Below are positions 17,786 through 25,979 of a DNA stretch of 32,097 bases, piece after piece. Source of the DNA: Solirubrobacterales bacterium (GTDB lineage: Bacteria; Actinomycetota; Thermoleophilia; Solirubrobacterales; Solirubrobacteraceae); contig JAOPZW010000238.1 of NCBI GenBank assembly GCA_025963905.1, positions 1-32,097 on the forward strand, in the 5' to 3' direction. Position numbers and translations under genes: made by a program. Each line of letters opens with the position of its first letter. Within the stretch, counting starts at the first letter, position 1. Below the pieces are notes generated by a model. The model worked only from the letters and a program-made list of their open reading frames with translations, did not search any database and was not told where the DNA came from.

Positions 17786-19537
17786 GTGAAGCAGAGATCG
17801 GAGGGCGCCTGGCGCCTCCTCTGGTGCTGGTCGCGCCCACAGGGGCGCGAGGTGGGCTGGGCATTCGCGATGGGCATGGTCTGGTCCTTGACCGCGGTGG
17901 CCGTGCCGCTCGTCGCGCGCCGGGGCGTCGACTCGGCGGTGGCGGGCGATCACGCTGGCGCGCTGCTCGCGCTCACCGGCGCGCTGCTGCTGCTCGCAGC
18001 GTTGAAGGCCGGCGCGCTGCGCATCCGCCGCTACCTCGTCTTCACCGCATCCGCGCGCGTCGCCGGGCGGCTGCGCAGCCAGATGTTCGCGCGGCTGCAC
18101 GCGCTGGACGCCGGCTACCACGAGAGCACCACCAAGGGCCGCCTGCTCGGCTCCCTGTCGGACGACACCCAGCAGGTCGAGCAGTTCGGCGTCTCGATCC
18201 AGGTGTTGATGAACAACTTCGTCTGGGCCGCGCTGATCGCGATCGCGCTCGTGGCGCTGGATCCCGGCCTGGCCCTGCTGGCAGGCCTGCCGCTCCCGCT
18301 CGTGCTCGTGGCCTCCCGGCGCTTCACCGTGATGCTGGGACCGCCGACCGACCAGGTGCGGGGCACGACGTTCGCGCTCTCCTCGGCGGCGACCGACGTC
18401 ATCGACGGCATCGCCGTCGTCAAGGGTCTGGGCAGCGAGCGCCATCACCTCGCGGGCTACCGCGGATACAGCGCCCGGCTGTACGACGAGGCGATCGCGG
18501 CATCCGACATCCGTGCCTGGTACGCGCCGATGATCGAGTCGCTGCCGTCGGTGAGCCTCGTGCTGGTGCTCCTGGTCGGCGGCCTGAAGGTGGCGGACGG
18601 GACGATGTCGCTGGGCGACTTCACCGCGTTCAACTCCTACGTGGTGATGGCGGTGTGGCCGCTGCGGTTCACGGGCGTGATCGTCGGCCAGGCGTCGCGC
18701 GCGCGGGTGGCCGTGGAGCGTATCGACGAACTGCTGCGCGCGCAGCCGACGGTGGAGGCGCCGGCCGCCGCCGCTCCCGGGGCGCGCGGGGGAGCCGTGG
18801 CCCCGCCGGCGCTCGACTTCCACGCCGTGCGCTTCGGCTACGACCCCGAGGTCGCGGTCCTGGACGGCCTCGAGCTCCACGTCGCGCCCGGCGACCTGGT
18901 CGCGATCGCGGGCTCCACCGGGTCGGGCAAGTCGACGCTGGCCAAGCTGCTGACCCGCGTCTACGACGTGCAGGCCGGCACGGTCGCCGTCGGTGGCCAG
19001 GGCGTCCGCGACTGGGATCCGGCGGCGCTGCGCTCGGCGGTGTGCGCGGTGCTCGACGACAGCTTCCTGTTCTCGCGCTCGATCCGCGACAACCTGCTCC
19101 TCGCGCGTCCCGACGCCAGCGCGGAGCAGCTGGACCGGGCCGCGCGGCTGGCCGCGCTGCACGACGTGATCGCGGCGCTGGACGACGGCTGGCACGCGAC
19201 GGCCGGCGAACGGGGGACTCGCCTGTCGGGCGGCCAGCGCCAGCGCGTTTCGATCGCACGAGCGCTGCTGGCCGGCTCGCGCGCGCTCATCCTCGACGAC
19301 GTGACCAGCGCGCTGGACGCCCAGACCGAGCGTCAGCTCGTCGCCGCGCTGCCCGAGATCCGTCACGGGCGCACGGTCCTCGTCGTCAGCGATCGCGCGC
19401 CGGTCCTGGCCGCCGTCGACCGGGTGATCCTGATCGACGACGGCCGTGCGGTCGACGAGGGCTCGCACGCGCAGCTCCTCGCCCGCTCGGAGCGCTACCG
19501 CCGGCTGCTGTCGGGCCCGCTGGAGGCGGCGGTCTGA
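17786..19537 (+). CDS. ABC exporter half-transporter with degenerate catalytic site
   Basis: 583 residues from GTG 17786. An exporter-type membrane domain (about 1-310, including LRSQMFARLHALDAGYHESTTKGRLLGSLSDDTQQVEQF) is fused to an ATP-binding domain. Walker A is GSTGSGKST (376-384) and the signature LSGGQRQRV starts near 480. After Walker B (LILD, 501-504) the catalytic glutamate is aspartate (D505), and the switch histidine is aspartate (VVSDRAP, D536). Both changes are typical of the degenerate site in heterodimeric exporters such as TM287/288. The next gene supplies the consensus residues. Stop and next start overlap (TGATG). Likely exports a product or toxic by-product of the pathway; substrate unknown. 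Confidence 0.88.
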   Translation: MKQRSEGAWRLLWCWSRPQGREVGWAFAMGMVWSLTAVAVPLVARRGVDSAVAGDHAGALLALTGALLLLAALKAGALRIRRYLVFTASARVAGRLRSQMFARLHALDAGYHESTTKGRLLGSLSDDTQQVEQFGVSIQVLMNNFVWAALIAIALVALDPGLALLAGLPLPLVLVASRRFTVMLGPPTDQVRGTTFALSSAATDVIDGIAVVKGLGSERHHLAGYRGYSARLYDEAIAASDIRAWYAPMIESLPSVSLVLVLLVGGLKVADGTMSLGDFTAFNSYVVMAVWPLRFTGVIVGQASRARVAVERIDELLRAQPTVEAPAAAAPGARGGAVAPPALDFHAVRFGYDPEVAVLDGLELHVAPGDLVAIAGSTGSGKSTLAKLLTRVYDVQAGTVAVGGQGVRDWDPAALRSAVCAVLDDSFLFSRSIRDNLLLARPDASAEQLDRAARLAALHDVIAALDDGWHATAGERGTRLSGGQRQRVSIARALLAGSRALILDDVTSALDAQTERQLVAALPEIRHGRTVLVVSDRAPVLAAVDRVILIDDGRAVDEGSHAQLLARSERYRRLLSGPLEAAV

Positions 19538-21290
19538 TGGCGCGCTCCTGGACGGAGCCCGAGCGCCGCCACCTGCGGACGCTGCTGGCCGGGCAGCGCT
19601 GGCCGCTGGCCGCGCTCGCAGCGCTGCTGGCCGCCACGACCGCGTCGGTGCTCAGCGGCCCCGCGCTGATCGGGATGGGCGTCGACGGCGCGCTCGCGCA
19701 TGGCGGCCACGCCGGGCTCTACCTCGCCGCCGGCCTCTACCTCGCCATCAGCATCGCCGGCTGGCTGGCCACCGTCGTGCAGCTGCGGCTCTTCGGCCGC
19801 ATCACCGAGCGCTTCCTGCTGCGCCTGCGCGAGGCGGCGTTCGAGCACCTGCTCGGCCGCTCGCCGGCCTACTTCGAGGCGACGCCCTCGGGAACCCTGA
19901 TCACGCGGCTGACCGCGGACGTCGAGGCCGTGGCCACCTTCTTCCGCACGGGCCTCATCCCGCTGGTGACCAACGTCATCGTGCTGCTGGCAACGATGGT
20001 GTTCATGGCGGCGCTTTCGCCTTCGCTGTTCGCGATCGTCTTCGTGTGCGTCGGGCCGATCGCCGCCGGGCTGTTCGTGGTCTTCCTGCGGCGCTCGCGA
20101 CGCGCCTACGACGTGGCTCGCCTGCGGATCAGCGACGCGATGGGCGTGCTCAGCGAGGGCGTCGCCGGCATCGCCGTCGTCCGGGCCTTCGGGGCGGAGG
20201 AGCGCCAACGCCGGCACTTCGACGAGGCCAACGACGCGCAGGTCGGGGCGCTGACGAAGGCCAACCGCATCGGCGCGCAGTTCGCCGCGGTCGTCGACTT
20301 CGCCGGCGTGGCCGCCTTCGTGCCGGTCCTCGCCGGCGGTGCGTGGCTGTACGCGGGCCACCACGTCTCGATCGGGACCGTCGTCGCGTTCGTCGTCTAC
20401 GTCAGCGCGGTGTTCGACCCCGTCCAGCAGATCGGGCAGTTCCTCGGCCAGGCGACGTCGGCGCGCAGCGCGTTCGCCAGCCTGGTCGGTCTGCTGGAGG
20501 TCCGCGACGCGCTCGACCGGTGCGGTACCGGCGCCGCGGTCCCAGCGCGCGGCGCCGTCGTGCTCCGGACCGTTGGATTCGGCTACCCGCGCGGCGACCG
20601 CGAGGTGCTGTCGGGCTTCGACCTCGAGGTGCCGGCGGGGCAGCGGGTCGCACTCGTCGGTCGCAGCGGCGCCGGCAAGACACGGTCGCCAGGCTGATCG
20701 CGCGCACGGTCGACCCGGAGCGTGGCCAGGTGCTCTTCGGTGGCGTCGACCTGCGCGAGATCGAGTTGGAGGACCTGCGCCGCCGGATCGTCCTGGTCAG
20801 CCAGCACGCGCACCTGTTCCAGGGCACGGTGGCCGACAACGTCCGGCTCGGCCGCCCGGGCGCAGGTGACGAGGAGGTGCGCGCGGTCCTCGAGACGCTG
20901 CTGCCGGCCGGCGTCGTGTCCGAGCTGCTGGCGGGCCACGGCGGCGCGCTGGGCGGGCTCGCGCCCGCGCTCTCGGCGGGCCAGCGCCAGGTGGTCTCGC
21001 TGGCGCGAGCGCTCCTGCTCGACCCGGCGGTGCTGGTGCTCGACGAGGCGACCGCGCAGGTGGATCCATGGACGGCGGCCGCGATGGAGCGGATGCTCGA
21101 CCGCGCCGGCGTGGGGCGCACCACGATCGTCGTGGCCCACCGCGTCGCCACAGCGGAGCGCCTGGATCGCATCGTCGTCATCGACGACGGCCGGATCGTC
21201 GACGACGGCGCACCGGCCGAGTTGCTGCGCGACGGCGGGGCCTATGCCCGCCTGCGGGAGGCGATCGACGGCCAAACCACCGATTCTTGA
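19537..21290 (+). CDS. ABC exporter half-transporter, consensus partner, one-base frameshift in Walker A
   Basis: Membrane domain about 1-320 (FGRITERFLLRLREAAFEHLLGRSPAYFEATPSGTLITRLTADVEAVATFFR), then an ATP-binding domain. The frame breaks at GRSGAGKT (from 375), near 20679-20682: the expected AAGACCACG reads AAGACACG, one base short. The following frame continues VARLIARTVDPERGQ, with signature LSAGQRQVV near 479, Walker B LVLDEATAQVD with its glutamate, and the switch VVAHR with its histidine. Repaired length is 584 residues. As the break is at a single base inside a universally conserved motif with intact flanks, sequence error is the simplest explanation; otherwise the exporter is dead. 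Partner of the preceding half-transporter. Confidence 0.82.
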
Positions 21291-21310
21291 TCAGATTTGT
21301 ATAGTTTCAC
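21287..21310 (+). promoter_or_regulatory. AT-rich TTGATC-type island before the TOBE-like gene
   Basis: TTGATC (21287-21292) overlaps the exporter stop codon and is followed by AGATTTGTATAGTTTC. The block resembles the region at 2833-2854 (TTGATC, three bases, TTTG, then ATA-rich sequence). TATAGT could serve as a -10 element. It is one of three AT-rich islands in the locus that carry TTGATC. Evidence is by eye only. Confidence 0.3.
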
Positions 21311-21367
21311 GACGATGCCGAACTTCTCTCCCCCTGACCGGACGACGGCGACCGACAAGGAGCCGGC

Positions 21368-21667
21368 ATGTCGACGCTCGCCGCTCGCCCTCGCAGGTCA
21401 GCCCGCGTTCCGGTAGCGATCATCGACCCGCGCGAGCGCGGGCAGCGCGAGGGGGCGATCGAGCGGATCGAGCACCGAGCGCGGCGCGTCGACGTCAGGC
21501 TCGTGCTCGACGACGGCACGCGGGCCGAGGCCTGCCTCGCGCCCGTGGAGGCCGAATGGCTCGACCTTCGCCCGGGGGACATCGTCTGGGTGCGGCCGCT
21601 GGACGTGCTGCCGCTCTGCGACGGGCCGGGCGGGTCGTCGCTGCGGACGCTGTCGCTCAGCGGCTGA
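21368..21667 (+). CDS. Small orphan TOBE-like protein
   Basis: 99 residues. The ATG at 21368 is preceded by AAGGAG (21357-21362) at 5 bases, an excellent ribosome site, and codon use matches the left-hand genes. After a basic N-terminus, residues about 30-80 (VDVRLVLDDGTRAEACLAPVEAEWLDLRPGDIVWVRP) have the strand pattern of a TOBE domain, the small oxyanion-sensing barrel at the end of ModC and CysA ATPases. It particularly recalls the end of the sulfate importer ATPase CysA. Here it stands alone. A sulfate or molybdate sensing role is speculation; homology needs a profile search. Separated from the main operon by an AT-rich island. Confidence 0.6.
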   Translation: MSTLAARPRRSARVPVAIIDPRERGQREGAIERIEHRARRVDVRLVLDDGTRAEACLAPVEAEWLDLRPGDIVWVRPLDVLPLCDGPGGSSLRTLSLSG

Positions 21668-22219
21668 GGCGGGCTCGTCCTTCTGGGCCAGGGTCGTGAT
21701 CCGCTTGGGGCGGGCGCTGTTGTCAACTTGCCGTTCGCGGCGCCTGTTCTTCGAGCGCGATCGCGGTGGCGTAAAGCCGGTCAGTGCAACCTCGACGGCT
21801 GGGTAAGCCTGTGTTCCAGGGCCTTTTCGCGATGGCGAGACCCGGACTCGAACCGGGGACACCACGATTTTCAGACAAATGTACGCAGATCCCGAATCTG
21901 CCCGAAGTCCCTGCTTGGAAGCGGGTTTGGGCGTCGCCCGCGCGCAGGCCCAAAGTCCGCAAAGTGCATGGAATGGTTGGCGATGTGGGCCACGACATGA
22001 CGTTCGTGGCCCAATGGCGAGCCGCGCGATGGCGCCCGGCTGAGTGGCGCCTTTGGACCCGAAGGAACCCCGATGCACTGGCGGTCGCGGTAGTACCGGA
22101 TGTCGTCCGAAGCGGTAGCGGGCAGTGACCTCGCCGCGGGGCTCGGGCTGCCGGGGTTAGGGCCTCGGGAACCCGTAGCGGCCGAGACAAAGGCGCGGCT
22201 CTACGACCGGCCGTCCGCG
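21668..22219. other. Gene-poor junction region containing a tRNA scar
   Basis: No convincing gene. The stretch holds the tRNA 3'-half described separately and, next to it, a perfect GCAGAT-ATCTGC hairpin (21885-21901, 5-base loop) that could be a recombinase arm site. Short open frames across the tRNA part (reading GLEPGTPRFS on the plus strand) are the well-known false translations of tRNA sequence. Composition changes here from the very GC-rich left locus to a more mixed right side. Confidence 0.55.
21833..21874 (-). repeat. tRNA 3'-half (tRNA-Phe-like), probable attachment-site scar
   Basis: Read on the minus strand, the 42 bases give a seven-base anticodon loop CTGAAAA (anticodon GAA, Phe), the 3' anticodon strand TCGTG, a five-base variable region, a perfect T arm (CCCGG-TTCGAGT-CCGGG), the seven-base acceptor strand TCTCGCC and discriminator A; no CCA is encoded. 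Segment lengths are exactly those of a tRNA, but upstream there is neither a D arm, nor a matching 5' anticodon strand, nor an acceptor partner. A clean 3'-half is the usual footprint of tyrosine-recombinase integration. By geometry the inserted DNA should lie to the right. Confidence 0.65.
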
Positions 22220-23144
22220 TTAGGTGGCCTGCGCGTGGTCGTCGAGGATGGCGTCGATCTGGCGTCGGGTCAGATCCGACTCCGGCTCGTCGCGCTCAAG
22301 TTGTCCGACGAGGGTGATCAGCGCCTTCCACAGTGCCCAGCCGCGGCCGCGTGACCAGGTGTCGGGATCGACGTCGAGGGCGGCCCGGAACCTCGCCCGG
22401 CCTTGTTCTGGAGAGCAACGTCCAGGCGATCACGGTGTCGCACGTGGGGTCTGCGACGCCTGACGAGCCGAAGTCGATGACCGCGGCAAGCCGGCCATCG
22501 CGGACGAGCAGGTTGGTGGCGGCGGCGTCACCGTGAAACCAGACGGGCTCACCGTCCCACGAGCTGGCCGTGGCGTCATCCCAGACGCGGTTGACTGCGT
22601 CGCCGGGGATCTCATTCCCCAGCTTGTCGATCGCGTGGAGGGTCTCGTCCTCGTAGGTGGCCAGCGGTCCACCGCGGTAGAAGTTGTGTTGTCCGGGCGC
22701 GGGCCCGCCGGTGGTGTCGACGCGGCTGAGGGCGTTCAGGAACGTGGCCAAGGTCGTCGCGAAGGCGACCGGATCGCCGACGCCGACGGCCGCGGCGGGC
22801 TCTCCATCGAGCCAGCGGTACACAGACCACGGATACGCGAACCCGGCGTCGGGCTCGCCCTTAGCAACTGGGACCGGGACGGGCAGGGGCAGTTGCGGGG
22901 CGAGCACGGGCAACCATCGGTGCTCTTTGTCGACCTGCTGGGCGTACCAGTCTCCGGTTGGGAGCCGGACGGTGAGCTCGGATCCGAGGCGGAAGGTGCG
23001 GTTGTCCCAGCCGTCGAGTTCGACGCCCGCGATCGGCAGGTGCGACCACTGCGGGAACTGGCGCTCGATCAAGCGACGCGCCAAGGACGCATCGATCGCC
23101 GACCGATCCGGTGGCGCCGATGCAATGCGGTGGCCCTCGGTCAC
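22220..23144 (-). CDS. Aminoglycoside/choline-kinase-type phosphotransferase, frameshifted near the C-terminus
   Basis: Starts at GTG 23144. The APH fold is clear: VELDGWDNRTFRLGSELTVRLPT and YAQQVDKEHRWLPVLAPQLPLPVP in the N-lobe, the catalytic loop WFHGDAAATNLL, and the metal-binding VIDFGSSGVADPTCD. Near 22398-22408 the frame slips: one extra base in a GGG run (minus strand). The other frame then continues ARFRAALDVDPDTWSRGRGWALWKAL to a stop at 22220, so the usual length of about 307 residues is restored. The family phosphorylates aminoglycosides, other antibiotics or small alcohols; the substrate here is unknown. It lies just inside the putative island. Frameshift may be sequence error. 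Confidence 0.78.
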
Positions 23145-23322
23145 TCAGTGCTGCAGTATGCGGCACGTGGCTTCAGTAGATCGCACCGCGGCGGCCGCAG
23201 CCAGGCTCCCGCTGCGGCTGGGCGGTCGGGGTTGGCCGGTGGCTTCAGCTCAAGCCGCGCGACGAGGCTGCGGCAGCCGCTTGTCGTCCGTTGCGCCAGT
23301 CAGGCCAGCGGGACGCTCGCCT

Positions 23323-23685
23323 TTAGCCCTTCGCGTATTCCTCGGCCGATCGCGACTCGAACTCGAATCCGACGAACCGCTGGTCGCCGACCACCCACGC
23401 GTCGTGGCCGGGCTCGATGACGTAGGCGTCGCCCGGACGGATCTCGACCTCGGTGCCGTCCTGGTGCTTGATGGCCAGCCGGCCGGAGTGGACAACGCCG
23501 ACATGGCGGGCCTGGCAGCTCTCAGTTCCGGCGACGGGCTTGACACATTCCGACCAGCGCCACCCGGGCTCGAAAGTCATCCGTGCGGCTGTCGTCACGC
23601 CCATACGCACCACATCCACCTGCGTCTTGTCCGGCGTCCTCGTCTCGTCAGGCGAATCGAAGTCGCGCGATTCCACACCGGCCAC
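23323..23685 (-). CDS. Cupin-domain protein
   Basis: 120 residues from GTG 23685, six bases after GAGGAG. A single conserved beta-barrel: FEPGWRWSECVKPVAGTESCQARHVGVVHSGRLAIKHQDGTEVEIRPGDAYVIEPGHDAWVVGD. The two cupin motifs are loose: the metal-binding histidines are only partly present, so metal binding is uncertain. Small cupins of this kind often accompany stress or antibiotic-related genes. Its leader is an almost exact copy of the leader of the upstream gene at 23804-24085, so the two are probably expressed under the same control. Confidence 0.82.
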   Translation of the reverse strand: MAGVESRDFDSPDETRTPDKTQVDVVRMGVTTAARMTFEPGWRWSECVKPVAGTESCQARHVGVVHSGRLAIKHQDGTEVEIRPGDAYVIEPGHDAWVVGDQRFVGFEFESRSAEEYAKG

Positions 23686-23746
23686 GGCCGTCTCCTCTCA
23701 TCGATCGCCGAAAGATCCTCGCGCTTTCAGGGTCAGCATTGCAAGC
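23683..23746 (-). repeat. Duplicated leader, copy 1 (promoter and ribosome site of the cupin gene)
   Basis: 64 bases nearly identical to 24083-24147, in the same orientation relative to the following gene. Reading leftward it holds TTGCAA (candidate -35), an 18-base spacer, GAGGAT (weak -10), then GAGGAG and the GTG start. The likeness runs exactly up to the start codon and stops there, so only the control region was copied, not the gene. Confidence 0.75.
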
Positions 23747-23803
23747 ACCGCTGCACGCCCTGCGAGCAGCGGCACTCGCTCCTTCTCAAGCCACGACCGC
23801 GGT

Positions 23804-24085
23804 TTAGAGCTCGCGCTCGACCTTGAGCTCGCCCGTGTCCACCGAGACACGGCTGCCGGGTGTCTCTGACGGATCCATCGCGGCGAAGGTCTCGGCCCCG
23901 GCCCGCAAGTTCTCCTCGTTGTCGAAGTACTGGAGGACGACGGCTGTGCCCTGCGCTTCGTCGAAGACCAGTTGGAGGTTCTTGATCGGCACCCCGGGCG
24001 GCGGGCCGGTCTCGTCGATCCTGGCGACAAGCGACTCCACCCGCTCCGCCGTCACATCGGTGAACCGCACCACGCGAACGAACAC
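23804..24085 (-). CDS. Small dimeric alpha/beta-barrel (ABM-like) protein
   Basis: 93 residues from GTG 24085, six bases after GAGGAG. The sequence MFVRVVRFTDVTAERVESLVARIDETGPPPGVPIKNLQLVFDEAQGTAVVLQYFDNEENLRAGAETFAAMDP has the strand-helix-strand-strand-helix outline of the antibiotic-biosynthesis-monooxygenase (ABM) superfamily, ending in a V-rich strand. Function in this superfamily ranges from heme or quinone oxidation to purely structural roles, so none is assigned. Same leader as the cupin gene. Confidence 0.72.
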   Translation of the reverse strand: MFVRVVRFTDVTAERVESLVARIDETGPPPGVPIKNLQLVFDEAQGTAVVLQYFDNEENLRAGAETFAAMDPSETPGSRVSVDTGELKVEREL

Positions 24086-24147
24086 GGCCGTCTCCTCTCG
24101 TCGATCGACCCGAAGATCCTCGCGCTCTCAGGGATGACATTGCAAGC
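24083..24147 (-). repeat. Duplicated leader, copy 2 (promoter and ribosome site of the ABM-like gene)
   Basis: 65 bases matching 23683-23746 with a handful of differences and one length change. TTGCAA, an 18-base spacer, GAGGAT, GAGGAG and GTG are all conserved, which supports their functional reading as -35, -10, ribosome site and start. Confidence 0.75.
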
Positions 24148-24452
24148 GGGTGATCCAACACGTCGCTGACGGCCCGACGCTCGTGAGCACCGCGCGGTCG
24201 CAGCGGCCACCGCCTGCGGTCCCACTGCTCCTTTCCATGGAGGCTGTTGCGTAAAGGGTGCTCCGGCGTCCTGGCCGTCGTGATCTGGGCCAGCATCGCG
24301 TCGGCGTGCGCGGTGGCGTCGCTCGGGTCGCGGGCGGGGCCGGGTTTCGGGGGCCGGAAGGCGGGCCTGGCCGGCCCTGGCGCCCTTGCGCTTAGGGGCT
24401 TGCGAGTCGGAGTTGGTGGCGCTACCACGCCAACCGCGTCGCAGAGCGGCCC
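24148..24452. other. Spacer before the recombinase fragment, no gene seen
   Basis: About 300 bases without a supported gene. GGCTGTTGCGTAAA near 24242-24255 recalls the termini of IS6-type elements, but no partner end or transposase is visible. The last codons before 24453 (HANRVAERP in the recombinase frame) could be residual recombinase sequence; a frame break or replacement further upstream would explain the missing N-terminal domain. Confidence 0.4.
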
Positions 24453-25037
24453 ATGCCGCGCTACCGCCCGGTCGTCGCGACCCTCACGCTCGCGGGTCTG
24501 CGCGTCAGCGAGCTGTGCGCGCTCAACTGCGACCACGTCGACCTCGCGCGTCGCGAGCTTCGCGTGCTCGACGCCAAGACGCCCGCGGGGGTGCGCCGCG
24601 TCGATATCCACGAAGAGCTCGCCGCGTACAAGGCAGCGCGCGGTGCTGCATGGGAGCCGGGCGAGCCGGCGTTTGTGAACGCGCGCAGCAAGCGTTGGAC
24701 GCGCAACGCCATCGCGCAGCACGTGATCCCGCCGGCCCTGGAAGAGGCCAACCGCCAGCGGGCCGAGGCGGGGCTCCCCGAGATCCGCGAGGAGGTCACC
24801 CCGCACACGTTGCGCTACACCTGCATCGCGTCGCTGTTCGCCGCAGGCGCCGATCAGGAGTACGTGGCCGACCAGGTCGGGCATGAGGACGTGACGACGA
24901 CCAACCGCATCTACCGGTACGTGCTGCAGCGGCGCCGACGGGGTGAGATCGGGCGCCGCCGCCAGTTGGCGATGCGCGAGTCTGCCGCCGACGTCGGGCG
25001 GTCGGAGCACTTGCCGACTCGCGCGCGAGAGCCATGA
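24453..25037 (+). pseudogene. Tyrosine recombinase/integrase, catalytic domain only
   Basis: 194 residues. The full catalytic set of phage-type integrases is present: Arg17 in AGLRVSELCALN, a lysine in the following beta-hairpin, His118 and Arg121 in HTLRYTC, His144 in QVGHEDVTTT and the nucleophile Tyr154 in NRIYRYV. The N-terminal core-binding (SAM-like) domain, usually 100 residues or more, is absent, and the preceding DNA does not encode it. The fragment is thus probably inactive, a remnant of the element that integrated at the tRNA scar 2.6 kb to the left. The start ATG is merely the first available one. Confidence 0.8.
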
Positions 25038-25562
25038 GCCCGTTCAATGCGGCTGGTCTGGCTGTGCATGCACCCGATACCGGTCTCGCAAAGCTTCGCC
25101 GTCGCCGCTGCATCTCACCGATGCGGTAGCGGCACGGCCTGAGATCGCGCGCCGCCGGGCGCCGGCTGCTCGTCCATCTGAGCAGCGCGATCGTCTATCG
25201 CCTGCGCTGCTCCTCGCAGAGACGAGGCAGGAGCGTGCTCCAGGACCTGCTATCCGCGCGAAGGGGGAAAAGCCGTTGGCGTCGGCGAGATGCTCGTGTC
25301 GCGACGGAAGCAGGAGCGCGGTGCGGTGCGCTTAACGCGCCTGCGTCTCGTCCGCAGCAGGCGCGCCGCGGACGGGCACTCCGGCGCTGGCATCTGGGAT
25401 GAAGCGGGCGCGCGCGCCATACTTTCCGCGCGGAGCGGGTGAGCGGAACGATCGGCGCTGAGTACCCGCGGAGCCGTATGCGGGTCTCGAGCCCTTGGCG
25501 CCCGGCGATACTCCGGCGCCCGGTCAGGGCGGCCGCCCGACGTCGGCAGCGCAGCGGCGCCG
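25038..25562. other. Gene-free stretch after the recombinase
   Basis: About 525 bases in which I see no supported gene on either strand. There is one hairpin, ACCCGC/GCGGGT (25464-25485, ten-base loop), without a following T run. Long open frames on the minus strand are read-through from the VOC gene in the wrong frame. Likely decayed island DNA. Confidence 0.5.
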
Positions 25563-25944
25563 CTAGGCAGGCTGGAAGAGCGCGATGGTGTTGCCATCCG
25601 GGTCTTTGAACCACGCGGACCTGCCGACCGGCGTCGTGAGCACATGGTCGACCATCTTGAAATCGCCAAACTCCACTAGGTCGAACTCCACACCGCGCCC
25701 ACCGAGCTCGCTCGCGTCGGCGGCGACGTCCGCGCACCAGAAGCGCACCTGCGTGTGGTCGGCCAGATTGGGCGACGGGCAGCCCGTAGACCAGAAGCGT
25801 CGTGCCGTCTCCACCCTCGAACAGCAGATGGTTCGGGACCGTCTCCGGAGACAGGGTGAGGCCGACCTTTTGCTCGTAGAACTCGCGGCTGCGTTCGAGG
25901 TCGGTCGAGCTGACGACGGCCGAGATCCTGTTCTGAGCGACCAA
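25563..25944 (-). CDS. VOC-superfamily (glyoxalase/bleomycin-resistance-like) protein, frameshifted
   Basis: Start TTG 25944, supported by AGGAGG five bases upstream. Reads NRISAVVSSTDLERSREFYEQKVGLTLSPETVPNHLLFEGGDGTTLLVYGLPVA, then slips near 25770-25772 (extra base in a GGG run on the plus strand). It continues in the next frame as NLADHTQVRFWCADV, GRGVEFDLVEFGDFKMVDHV and AWFKDPDGNTIALFQPA to a stop at 25563. Repaired length is 126 residues, normal for the family. The closing KDPDGN-LFQ motif contributes the metal/substrate site. Members act on glutathione adducts, catechols or bind drugs; no specific role assigned. Frameshift may be sequence error. Confidence 0.8.
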
Positions 25945-25955
25945 CTTTGCCTCCT

Positions 25956-25979
25956 GAGGCCGGTATTCCGGCCGGTTTT
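25956..25979 (+). other. GC-rich hairpin beside the VOC gene start
   Basis: GGCCGG (25958-25963), loop TATT, CCGGCC (25968-25973), followed by GGTTTT. On the plus strand it looks like a weak intrinsic terminator, but no plus-strand gene ends here. On the minus strand it lies just upstream of the VOC ribosome site and could be an mRNA leader hairpin. The rest of 25980-26232 shows nothing recognisable. Confidence 0.35.

Noticed and set aside
21315-21416. Possible cysteine-type leader peptide before the TOBE-like gene
   Set aside because: The short frame holds only one cysteine, overlaps the real gene in another frame, and has no ribosome site of its own.
21728-22128. Plus-strand open frames across the tRNA scar (reading GLEPGTPRFS and similar)
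   Set aside because: This peptide is the familiar false translation of tRNA 3' sequence. There is no ribosome site, and the nucleotide sequence folds as a tRNA half instead.
24239-24256. IS-end-like sequence GGCTGTTGCGTAAA
   Set aside because: No second inverted end, no target duplication and no transposase were found, so it is only mentioned in the spacer entry.
25464-25490. GAGCCGTATGCGGG stretch recalling domain V of a group II intron
   Set aside because: The matching 3' strand and the GAAA tetraloop context are missing, and there is no reverse transcriptase nearby.
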